A DNA stretch of 38,012 nt, taken from Treponema sp. Its GTDB lineage: Bacteria; Spirochaetota; Spirochaetia; Treponematales; Treponemataceae. Positions 32,088 to 38,012 of this stretch are shown one piece after another. The stretch covers positions 1-38,012 of the forward strand of contig JAEENG010000130.1 of the NCBI GenBank assembly GCA_016283615.1, written 5' to 3'. The first letter of the stretch is position 1. Each line of letters begins with the position of its first letter. The notes under the pieces are model-generated. The model was not told the origin of the DNA, made no database searches, and saw only the letters and a program-made list of their open reading frames with translations. The position numbers were made by a program, and so were the translations under genes.

Positions 32088-32384
32088 ATGAAAGCAGGTA
32101 TTCATCCGGAATACAAAATGACAAAAATTACTTGCGCTTGCGGCAATGTAATTGAAACACGTTCAACTGTAGAAAACATCAACGTTGAAATTTGTTCTGC
32201 CTGCCACCCGTTCTTTACAGGCAAGCAGAAACTCGTTGACACTGCAGGACGTATCGACCGCTTTAACAAACGCTTCGGTCTCGGTGCTGACGGTTATGCC
32301 GCAGTTGCTAAAAAGAACGAAGAAAAAGCTGCCGCTGCTAAGGCTGCAAAAGCTGCCCCAAAAGCTGAAAAAGAAGACAAATAA
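32088..32384 (+). CDS. rpmE: 50S ribosomal protein L31
   Basis: This 98-residue protein starts at ATG 32088, seven bases after AAGGAG; longer in-frame starts upstream lack support. It reads [20 protein letters not shown], then [14 protein letters not shown], the typical L31 core. Cysteines in TCACG and CSAC show it is the zinc-binding (C+) form. The last 30 residues are an Ala/Lys-rich tail ([14 protein letters not shown]), longer than in E. coli L31. L31 bridges the subunits near the central protuberance. The position next to rho is shared with T. pallidum as I recall it. A strong terminator follows. Confidence 0.95.
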   Translation: MKAGIHPEYKMTKITCACGNVIETRSTVENINVEICSACHPFFTGKQKLVDTAGRIDRFNKRFGLGADGYAAVAKKNEEKAAAAKAAKAAPKAEKEDK

Positions 32385-32397
32385 GTCTTAGTTTGTC

Positions 32398-32433
32398 AAA
32401 AAAAGAGCCTTCCATTGGAAAGGCTCTTTTTTT
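32398..32433. terminator. bidirectional terminator between rpmE and the methyltransferase
   Basis: AAGAGCCTT (32403-32411) pairs with AAGGCTCTT (32420-32428), flanked by seven A on the left and a T run on the right. It can serve both convergent genes. Confidence 0.9.
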
Positions 32434-32456
32434 ATGTCTTTTTACGTTTTGTTGTT

Positions 32457-33572
32457 CTATGCGCGGACAATTTTCCAGCAGCGGTGCAGTTTTTTGCCCT
32501 TGTAATCTTCCGGAATTGTCTCTTCCGTAATATCTGTAATTGTAAGATTTATATCGCTGTCGAGTTTTGCCATAAGTTCTTCTTCGCTAAAACTAAGGCG
32601 CCTGCTGTTTGTAGAAAAGTACAAAGTTCCCTTCGGATTTAAAATGTTAATGCACTTCCTGCACAAATCGCTCCAGTCACGGTTTATATCAAGAACATTT
32701 TCTGTGGATTTTGAATTGCTGAAAGTAGGCGGATCAAGGATAATCAAATCGTAGCGGTTAACCCTGGATTCGCTTTTTACTTCTGCATTTTTCTGGTTTA
32801 AAAAGCCTATTGCGTCCTGGCGTGTAAAAACGTATTTATTTTTGTCGTCAAAGCCGTTCAATTCCATGTTTTTTCGTGCCCAGGAAGTGTAGGTGTTGCT
32901 CATGTCGACGCTTTCAACATAATTCGCCTTTCCTTCGGCAGCGTAAACAGAAAAACTTCCGGTGTAGCAGAAAAGGTTTAATACGGCTTTTCCGCCGGCT
33001 GTAGAACGCACGATATTTCTCAGAGGACGGTGGTCCATAAAAAGACCCGTGTCGATATAGTCGCTTAAGTTTACGGTAAAAAGCTGGCCGCATTCCTGAA
33101 CAGTGCCCTGGACAGTCTTTTTGGATTCAATTTTTTCGTACTGATTGTCGCCGCGCTGCTTTTTGCGGTGTTTTGTAAGCACATGGTCTTCGGGAATCTG
33201 TAAAACTTTAGCGCAGGTTTTTGCCATCAGCTCAAGCCAGTTTTCTTCTTCTTTTTCGTCCTTTTCGTATGGGCGCTCATAAAGATAAAGGTGAACGAAT
33301 GTGCGCTCCTTTAATTCATTTATTACAGAAATATTGTTCTGAGAAATTTCTGCAAGAGTCTGTCTCATGTAAAAGGCGCATTCAACCTTGTCAGAAATTG
33401 AATCAGGTAAAAATTCATACAGATCCACGGCTACAGGCACTTCCGGAATGTCGCGGTCGTACAGGCGGTAACAGGTGATTCGTTCTTTTCTTGCCCATTT
33501 TTTGAGCTGTTTGTATTTTTTTGCAAGGCGGTTTTCTAAAAGTTCTGCCTGATACTGATCTTTGTTTTCCAT
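32457..33572 (-). CDS. class I SAM-dependent rRNA-type methyltransferase (RlmK/RlmI-like)
   Basis: From ATG 33572 the protein has 371 residues. The N-terminal part (about 1-170) matches the accessory region found before the catalytic domain in RlmK (the C-terminal half of RlmKL): NRLAKKYKQLKKWARKERI, CYRLYDRDIPEVPVAVDLYE, then FTVNLSDYIDTGLFMDHRP. The catalytic Rossmann domain has VLNLFCYTGSFSVYAAEGKA (SAM-binding), DLIILDPPTFSNSK (the DPP(T/R)F motif) and FSTNSRRLSF. RlmK makes m7G in 23S rRNA and RlmI m5C; the absence of an active-site Cys next to DPPTF favours the RlmK side. Longer in-frame starts at 33608 and 33581 lie within the promoter and are rejected. It has no Shine-Dalgarno and a promoter seven bases upstream. 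Confidence 0.87.
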   Translation of the reverse strand: MENKDQYQAELLENRLAKKYKQLKKWARKERITCYRLYDRDIPEVPVAVDLYEFLPDSISDKVECAFYMRQTLAEISQNNISVINELKERTFVHLYLYERPYEKDEKEEENWLELMAKTCAKVLQIPEDHVLTKHRKKQRGDNQYEKIESKKTVQGTVQECGQLFTVNLSDYIDTGLFMDHRPLRNIVRSTAGGKAVLNLFCYTGSFSVYAAEGKANYVESVDMSNTYTSWARKNMELNGFDDKNKYVFTRQDAIGFLNQKNAEVKSESRVNRYDLIILDPPTFSNSKSTENVLDINRDWSDLCRKCINILNPKGTLYFSTNSRRLSFSEEELMAKLDSDINLTITDITEETIPEDYKGKKLHRCWKIVRA

Positions 33573-33579
33573 TTGTATC

Positions 33580-33608
33580 ATTTTATGAAAAATACAAAGC
33601 ACTCTCAA
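33580..33608 (-). promoter_or_regulatory. promoter of the methyltransferase gene
   Basis: Minus-strand TTGAGA (33608-33603), 17 bases, TAAAAT (33585-33580), ending seven bases before ATG 33572. Leaderless transcript predicted. Confidence 0.6.
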
Positions 33609-33664
33609 GTGGAATTGAAGAATTTAAGGAATTCAAAATCGCTTTTGAGCCTTAAAGCTTAGCG

Positions 33665-33718
33665 TTGATACAAACTGTAAAAAACTGTATAATTTTCTAA
33701 TATTTTCATAGGTATAAT
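33665..33718 (+). promoter_or_regulatory. tandem promoter elements of the DEAD-box helicase gene
   Basis: TTGATA (33665-33670), 17 bases, TATAAT (33688-33693) is a near-consensus promoter giving a leader of about 25 nt. A second perfect TATAAT at 33713-33718 ends six bases before ATG 33725 and would give a leaderless form. There is no good Shine-Dalgarno. Confidence 0.65.
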
Positions 33719-33724
33719 TATTCG

Positions 33725-35233
33725 ATGGATTATTCACAGTTACAGTTAAACGAAACACTTTATAAGGGAATCCAGGAAGCAGGTTATGTTACATGTACAC
33801 CTGTTCAGGAAAAGGTTCTGGAAGTTTCCCTCGACGGATCAGATTTATATGTTCAATCACAGACCGGAACAGGAAAGACTGCCGCATTTCTGGTTACCAT
33901 TATGCAGCAGCTTTTGAACGGCGGTAAGGCAAATTCCAAGAATGCACTTGTCCTCGTTCCAACCCGTGAGCTTGCAGTTCAGGTAGAAGAAGAAGCAGAA
34001 AAACTTGGTAAATACACGGGCCTTACCATGGCAAGTTTTTACGGCGGAGTAGGCTACGAAAAACAGATTGAAAAGCTCAACAAAGGCGTAGACATCATCA
34101 TCGGCACTCCCGGCCGCATCATCGATTTGAACACTTCAAAAAAGATGGACCTTTCAAAAACCGGCTACCTTGCAATCGACGAAGCCGACCGCATGTTTGA
34201 CATGGGCTTTTACCCGGATTTGAGAAAAATCGTAAAGCTTCTGCCGGATTCAGCAGAACGTCAGACAATGCTTTTTTCTGCCACATTGAATTCATACGTT
34301 AAAAACCTTGCGTGGGAATACACAAAGGACGCAAAAGAAATCAACATCGAGTCACAGAACATCACTGTAGACGAAATTGACCAGGAACTGATCCACGTTT
34401 CAAGTGATGACAAAATGAGACTTCTGACAGGAATTCTCAAACGCGAAAATCCTGAAAGCCTCATTATCTTCTGCAACACAAAAAAAATGTGCGAAGTGCT
34501 TTCAAAACGCATGGAATTGAACGGAATTAAAAACGAATTTATCATCGGCGACCTTCCCCAGTCAAAGCGCCTCAAGATTATGAACGCCTTTAAGGCAGGC
34601 AAATTGAACTGCCTCATCGCGACAGATGTTGCAGCCCGCGGAATCGATGTCAACGACCTTGCAATGGTTATCAACTGGGACCTCCCGAACGAAGCCGAAA
34701 ACTATGTTCACCGTATCGGCCGTACTGCCCGGGCAGGAAAGTCTGGCAAGGCGTACACTTTCTGCAGCGAACAGGATGTTTATTCACTTATGCCGATTGA
34801 ACGCTACATAGAAAAGCAGATTCCGTCACGCATCGCCTACGAAGAAGATTTTGGTGAAGATCTGTCAAAGGACAAATGGATTAAAACCGGTTCATGGAAA
34901 GATGAAGAAGGTGCAAAAAAGCACCCGTCACGAGCTGCAAAAGGACGCAGAAACGGCGAAAAGACTGATTCAAAAAGAAACGGTAAATTCAACAATAGCA
35001 GAAAGAATGATGGCCAGAATAAAAAGTTCAAAAATTCAAGAACTCAAAAATCTGATAAAAATGAACTTGATAAACTTTCCGGCATGACTTCTGAACAGAG
35101 AATGCGTTATTATAAAGAAAAATACGCAAAATCCGGTGCAAAGCCAAATTCAAAGAAAACAAACAAACCAAATAAACAACAACCTAAAAAGGGCCTGTTT
35201 GCCAGAATCAAGAGCCTTTTTGGTAAAAAATAA
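33725..35233 (+). CDS. DEAD-box ATP-dependent RNA helicase
   Basis: This 502-residue helicase has every canonical motif: Q motif CTPVQ, Walker A QTGTGKT, PTRELA, GG, TPGR, DEAD (AIDEADRMFDMGF), SAT, then domain 2 with IIFCNTKK, TDVAARGIDV and HRIGRTARAG. The last 120 residues are a lysine-, asparagine- and serine-rich disordered tail ending KKGLFARIKSLFGKK, likely an RNA-binding extension of the kind seen in RhlE/CsdA helicases. It should remodel RNA during ribosome assembly or decay. It is followed 17 nt later by an ABC-F gene, so the two are probably one operon with a shared ribosome-related theme. Confidence 0.96.
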   Translation: MDYSQLQLNETLYKGIQEAGYVTCTPVQEKVLEVSLDGSDLYVQSQTGTGKTAAFLVTIMQQLLNGGKANSKNALVLVPTRELAVQVEEEAEKLGKYTGLTMASFYGGVGYEKQIEKLNKGVDIIIGTPGRIIDLNTSKKMDLSKTGYLAIDEADRMFDMGFYPDLRKIVKLLPDSAERQTMLFSATLNSYVKNLAWEYTKDAKEINIESQNITVDEIDQELIHVSSDDKMRLLTGILKRENPESLIIFCNTKKMCEVLSKRMELNGIKNEFIIGDLPQSKRLKIMNAFKAGKLNCLIATDVAARGIDVNDLAMVINWDLPNEAENYVHRIGRTARAGKSGKAYTFCSEQDVYSLMPIERYIEKQIPSRIAYEEDFGEDLSKDKWIKTGSWKDEEGAKKHPSRAAKGRRNGEKTDSKRNGKFNNSRKNDGQNKKFKNSRTQKSDKNELDKLSGMTSEQRMRYYKEKYAKSGAKPNSKKTNKPNKQQPKKGLFARIKSLFGKK

Positions 35234-35250
35234 AAGACGGGAGATGAACT

Positions 35251-36891
35251 ATGATTACTGTATCTGACGTAAGTTTACATTTTAGCGAAAAACCACTTTT
35301 TAAGGACGTAAATTTAAAATTCACTCCAGGTAACTGTTACGGTATTATCGGTGCAAACGGTGCCGGAAAATCAACATTCCTCAAAGTTCTTTCAGGCGAA
35401 CAGGACAGGGATTCCGGCGAAATTATCATCACACCGGGCGAACGCATGGCCGTTTTAAAGCAGGATCACTTTGCCTTTGACGAATACAGCGTAAAGGACA
35501 CTGTTCTGCAGGGCTACCCTAAATTGTACGAAGTTTCACGCGCACGTGATGAAATTTATGCAAAGGCTGACTTTACAGAAGAAGACGGAATCAAATCCGC
35601 TGAACTTGAAGCTCAGTTCGGCGAACTCGGCGGTTACGAAGCCGAAAACCAGATTGAACAGATGCTTTCAGGCCTTGGACTTGAAGAAAAGTTCCACGAC
35701 AAGATGATGAGTGAACTTGATGAAAGCCAGAAGGTTCGTGTATTGCTTGCCCAGGCACTTTTCGGTAACCCGGAAATTCTTCTTCTCGATGAACCTACAA
35801 ACGGTCTCGATCTTGAATCCATCAACTGGCTCGAAGAATTTCTTCTTGAATTTCCGAACACTGTAATCGTAGTAAGCCACGACCGTCACTTCCTGAATAC
35901 TGTTTGTACAGTAACCTGTGATATCGACTACGGTAAAATCACTCAGTTTGCCGGAAACTACGACTTCTGGTACCAGATGAGCCAGATTCTTCAGAAACAG
36001 GCAAAGGACCAGAAGAAAAAGAACGAAGAAAAGGCCAAAGACCTCCGCGAATTCATCCAGCGCTTTGCATCTAACGCGGCAAAGAGTCGTCAGGCTACAA
36101 GCCGTAAAAAGGTACTTGAAAAACTTGAACTTGAAGATCTTCCGGTTACAAGCCGTAAATTCCCGTTTGTTCAGTTTAAGCCGGACCGCGATATCGGCAA
36201 CAACGTTCTTGAATGCCGTAAACTCTGCAGCAAGGACGAAGACGGCGTAAAACTGCTTGATAACTTTGACCTCATTGTTAACCGCACAGATAAAATTGCC
36301 TTTGTTGGAATTGAACACAACACAGTTTCATCTCTGTTCGACATTATCGCAGGCGAAGCAAAGGCAGATTCCGGAGAATTTTTCTGGGGACAGACAACAA
36401 GCTTTACTTATCTTGGACGTGACAACAACAAATACTTTAACAACGATTACAACATCACAGAATGGCTCAAACAGTACTCAAAAGAGCAGGATGACGCATA
36501 CGTACGCGGCTTCCTTGGACGCATGCTCTTCAGCGGTGATGAGTCCCTCAAAAAGGTTAAGGTATTGAGCGGTGGTGAAAAGGTTCGTTGTATGCTTTCC
36601 AAAATGATGCTTACAGGTGCAAACATCCTTATCATGGATGACCCTACAAACCACCTCGACCTTGAAGCCATTGAAAGCCTGAACCGCGCCCTCGTTGACT
36701 TTCCTGGCGTTGTATTGTTTACAAGCCACGACCATGAGTTCATATCTACCATCGCAAACCGCATTATCGAAATCACTCCGAAAGGTGTTATTGACCGCAT
36801 GATGCAGTTTGATGACTACATGGTAGATGAACAGGTTAAAAACCTTCGCAAACAGTATTATGAAGGTACAGACAGAAAGATAAAATTTTAA
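35251..36891 (+). CDS. ABC-F family ATPase (ribosome-associated type)
   Basis: This 546-residue protein has two ABC ATPase domains and no membrane segment, the ABC-F layout. Domain 1 (1-240) has Walker A GANGAGKS and Walker B LLLDEPTNGLD, but its signature is ELDESQKVRVLLAQAL instead of LSGGQ. A charged linker (about 240-300) rich in Lys and Glu follows. Domain 2 (about 310-530) has an intact signature VLSGGEKVR and Walker B ILIMDDPTNHLDLE, but its Walker A position reads VGIEHNTVSS, lacking GxxGxGKS. So one of the two composite sites may be altered. ABC-F proteins act at the ribosomal E site in translation rescue or antibiotic protection. GGGAG precedes ATG 35251. Confidence 0.9.
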   Translation: MITVSDVSLHFSEKPLFKDVNLKFTPGNCYGIIGANGAGKSTFLKVLSGEQDRDSGEIIITPGERMAVLKQDHFAFDEYSVKDTVLQGYPKLYEVSRARDEIYAKADFTEEDGIKSAELEAQFGELGGYEAENQIEQMLSGLGLEEKFHDKMMSELDESQKVRVLLAQALFGNPEILLLDEPTNGLDLESINWLEEFLLEFPNTVIVVSHDRHFLNTVCTVTCDIDYGKITQFAGNYDFWYQMSQILQKQAKDQKKKNEEKAKDLREFIQRFASNAAKSRQATSRKKVLEKLELEDLPVTSRKFPFVQFKPDRDIGNNVLECRKLCSKDEDGVKLLDNFDLIVNRTDKIAFVGIEHNTVSSLFDIIAGEAKADSGEFFWGQTTSFTYLGRDNNKYFNNDYNITEWLKQYSKEQDDAYVRGFLGRMLFSGDESLKKVKVLSGGEKVRCMLSKMMLTGANILIMDDPTNHLDLEAIESLNRALVDFPGVVLFTSHDHEFISTIANRIIEITPKGVIDRMMQFDDYMVDEQVKNLRKQYYEGTDRKIKF

Positions 36892-36911
36892 TCAATTTGT
36901 CGAATTTGCTA

Positions 36912-36940
36912 TTGACCAAAAAATGTGATTAGTATAATAT
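36912..36940 (+). promoter_or_regulatory. tRNA-Phe promoter
   Basis: TTGACC (36912-36917) with TATAAT at 36933-36938 (15-base spacing) or TAATAT at 36935-36940 (17 bases). The predicted start is a few bases before the tRNA. Confidence 0.65.
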
Positions 36941-36952
36941 ATATTACATCAC

Positions 36953-37025
36953 GCCGCAGTAGCTCAGTTGGTAGAGCGCCGGACTGAAAATCCGTATGTC
37001 GTTGGTTCGATTCCAACCTGTGGCA
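36953..37025 (+). tRNA. tRNA-Phe (anticodon GAA)
   Basis: The acceptor GCCGCAG pairs with CTGTGGC (one G-T pair). The D stem is GCTC/GAGC, the anticodon loop CTGAAAA contains GAA and the T stem is GTTGG/CCAAC. The discriminator is A and CCA is not encoded. The outermost anticodon-stem pair (C-T) is mismatched. Confidence 0.95.
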
Positions 37026-37058
37026 AAGGCTTCTTACGAAAGTAGGAAGCCTTTTTTT
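37025..37058 (+). terminator. tRNA-Phe terminator
   Basis: AAAGGCTTC pairs with GAAGCCTTT around a TAC-GAAA-GTA tip, followed by a T run (37052-37058). The 70-bp repeat starts five bases later. Confidence 0.92.
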
Positions 37059-37063
37059 ATTTA

Positions 37064-37133
37064 GGGTTTATTACAAACCCTAAAAACGGCGAAGTCAAGG
37101 CTTTAAGCGTATGCGTGCCTTGACTCGACGTAT
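37064..37133. repeat. 70-bp dispersed hairpin repeat, copy 2 (upstream of the Rpn gene)
   Basis: All 70 bases match 30100-30169 in the same orientation. It lies between the tRNA-Phe terminator and the promoter of the Rpn-family nuclease gene. Hairpins GGGTTT/AAACCC and AGTCAAGGC/GCCTTGACT are retained. Confidence 0.95.
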
Positions 37134-37161
37134 GCCTATTGCAAAGCTCTCTAAAGAAATC

Positions 37162-37190
37162 TTGCTGTATAGTTATTTTAATGATAAAAT
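37162..37190 (+). promoter_or_regulatory. promoter of the Rpn-family gene
   Basis: TTGCTG, 17 bases, TAAAAT, ending five bases before ATG 37196. Predicts a leaderless transcript. Confidence 0.5.
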
Positions 37191-37195
37191 TACCT

Positions 37196-38011
37196 ATGAC
37201 TGGGAAAAAAATGACAAAGAAGCAGAAAATGATTGCTCGTCTTCAGGAGTTTACTCTGATGGATGATGACTTCATGACACGCTTTTTTGAAAATGACAAG
37301 GACTGTACTCAATTTGTACTTCAGACTATTCTTGAAAACAAGAAGCTTAAAGTAATTGATACAGTTGCTCAGAAAGTCGTAAAGAACCTTGAAGGTCGTT
37401 CTGTTAGACTTGATGTCTACGCAAAAGACAATAAAGGTAAACCTTACGATATTGAGATTCAGAGAGCTGATAAAGGTGCCGGAGCTAAACGTGCACGGTA
37501 TAACTCAGCTTTGATGGATGCTGATATAACGGTTCCTGGTGAAGATGCTAAAAATCTTCCAGAAAGTTATGTTATTTTCATTACAGAAAACGACATCTTT
37601 GGAAAAGGCTTTCCACTTTATCACATTGAAAGAACTGTAAAAGAATGTAATATATCATTTGACGATGAGAGCCATATCATATATGTTAATGGTAAATACG
37701 AAGGAAATGATCCAATTGGTGACCTGATGCATGACTTTCACTGCAAAAAGGCCGATGATATGAAAAATAAGCTTCTGGCAGAACGTGCCAGATACCTCAA
37801 GGAAGACGAAAAGGGGGTTAAGCATATGTGTAGAATTATGGAAGACTTCGCTAAGGAAGAAAGAAAAGAAGCAAAAATTGAAGAAAGAATGAATTTAGCA
37901 GCAAAAGTTCTTGAAAGTGGAAAAATGACAGAAGAAGAAATTGTTGAAATGTTTAAGCTTACTGCAAAACAGTTAAAAGCAATTAAAGAAAGAGTTGCAG
38001 TTCTGGCTTAA
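37196..38011 (+). CDS. Rpn-family PD-(D/E)XK nuclease (recombination-promoting type)
   Basis: From ATG 37196 the protein has 271 residues. It is a member of the Rpn / 'PD-(D/E)XK nuclease family transposase' group. The N-terminal segment MTRFFENDKDCTQFVLQTIL is followed by the nuclease core, VRLDVYAKDNKGKPYDIEIQ, with the catalytic Asp and the E-x-Q that replaces E-x-K in this family. KRARYNSALMDAD and the strand SYVIFITENDIFGKG follow. The C-terminus is a charged helical region (KEERKEAKIEERMNLAAKVL) with a short helix-turn. E. coli Rpn proteins raise RecA-independent recombination; some related proteins act in phage defence. Earlier in-frame starts (TTG 37139, ATG 37181) lie upstream of the predicted transcript start. 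The gene stops one base before the window end. These genes are often multicopy. Confidence 0.87.
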   Translation: MTGKKMTKKQKMIARLQEFTLMDDDFMTRFFENDKDCTQFVLQTILENKKLKVIDTVAQKVVKNLEGRSVRLDVYAKDNKGKPYDIEIQRADKGAGAKRARYNSALMDADITVPGEDAKNLPESYVIFITENDIFGKGFPLYHIERTVKECNISFDDESHIIYVNGKYEGNDPIGDLMHDFHCKKADDMKNKLLAERARYLKEDEKGVKHMCRIMEDFAKEERKEAKIEERMNLAAKVLESGKMTEEEIVEMFKLTAKQLKAIKERVAVLA

Positions 38012-38012
38012 T

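Noticed and set aside
33609..33664. Inverted-repeat-like bases between the divergent methyltransferase and helicase genes
   Set aside because: The apparent CTTTTGAG / CTTAAAGC pairing is short and interrupted, so I could not support an operator.
34261..34674. 137-codon open frame on the minus strand
   Set aside because: Antisense to helicase motifs of the DEAD-box gene; a shadow.
35668..36318. 216-codon open frame on the minus strand
   Set aside because: Antisense to the ABC-F gene; Phe/Val/Lys-rich composition typical of the reverse complement of a strongly coding frame.
30100..37133. CRISPR array
   Set aside because: Only two repeat copies 7 kb apart, no spacers and no cas genes.
37139..37195. 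TTG 37139 or ATG 37181 as start of the Rpn gene
   Set aside because: The extra residues are not typical of the family, and both lie upstream of the -10 box that precedes ATG 37196.

Overview
The window looks like chromosome from a spirochaete of the genus Treponema. The clearest markers are a FlaA periplasmic-flagellum sheath protein, a spiro-SPASM protein (a family I know only from spirochaetes) and a housekeeping order (amidase, GerMN-like protein, flaA ... rpsT, HU, lnt, bactofilin, rho, rpmE) that I recall from Treponema pallidum and its relatives. Base composition is moderate (mid-40s % G+C by eye). Both tRNA genes lack an encoded CCA. Genes are dense, on both strands, and mostly in short operons. 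I see no prophage, CRISPR array or insertion sequence. The only mobile-type signals are an Rpn-family nuclease gene at the right edge and a perfect 70-bp dispersed repeat present twice.

Layout. 1-1893: the N-terminal part of a DEAD-box helicase (-) divergent from a family 4 glycosyltransferase (+). 1927-4652: a minus-strand partner-switching operon (membrane GAF/SpoIIE phosphatase, STAS antagonist, anti-sigma-type kinase) with its own promoter and terminator. 4654-7788: a minus-strand operon of a TPR membrane protein, a metallophosphoesterase and a DGNHR (ParB/sulfiredoxin-like) protein. 7828-9951: a TPR/OmpA envelope protein. 9961-13413: xseA-xseB-mutL (-). 13465-20112: a four-gene plus-strand glycan-type operon (spiro-SPASM protein, glycosyltransferase, a SpsF-PseG-zinc ribbon-methyltransferase fusion, an ATP-grasp enzyme). 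20126-22930: amidase, GerMN-like protein, flaA. 22929-26940: a RelA/SpoT-synthetase-TPR protein, tRNA-Glu, and a JAMM-DinG fusion helicase. 26973-32433: a small zinc-ribbon gene (-), then rpsT, HU, lnt, bactofilin, rho, rpmE. 32457-36891: an rRNA-type methyltransferase (-) divergent from a DEAD-box RNA helicase and an ABC-F ATPase (+). 36912-38011: tRNA-Phe, the second repeat copy, and the Rpn nuclease gene.

How the parts fit. The four-gene operon at 13.5-20.1 kb combines activation of a sugar (nucleotidyltransferase folds), a nonulosonate-type nucleotide-sugar hydrolase fold, a methyltransferase, a ligase-type ATP-grasp and a glycosyltransferase. This suggests synthesis of an unusual methylated acidic sugar or glycoconjugate, and is my best candidate for an uncharacterised pathway. 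A second, genome-style signal is that most first-in-operon genes without a Shine-Dalgarno have a -10 box ending only 5-8 nt before the start codon, which predicts leaderless mRNAs. Genes inside operons, and highly expressed ones (flaA, HU, rpmE), keep strong Shine-Dalgarno sequences. A third is the identical 70-bp hairpin repeat, once in the long rho leader and once between the tRNA-Phe terminator and the Rpn gene.
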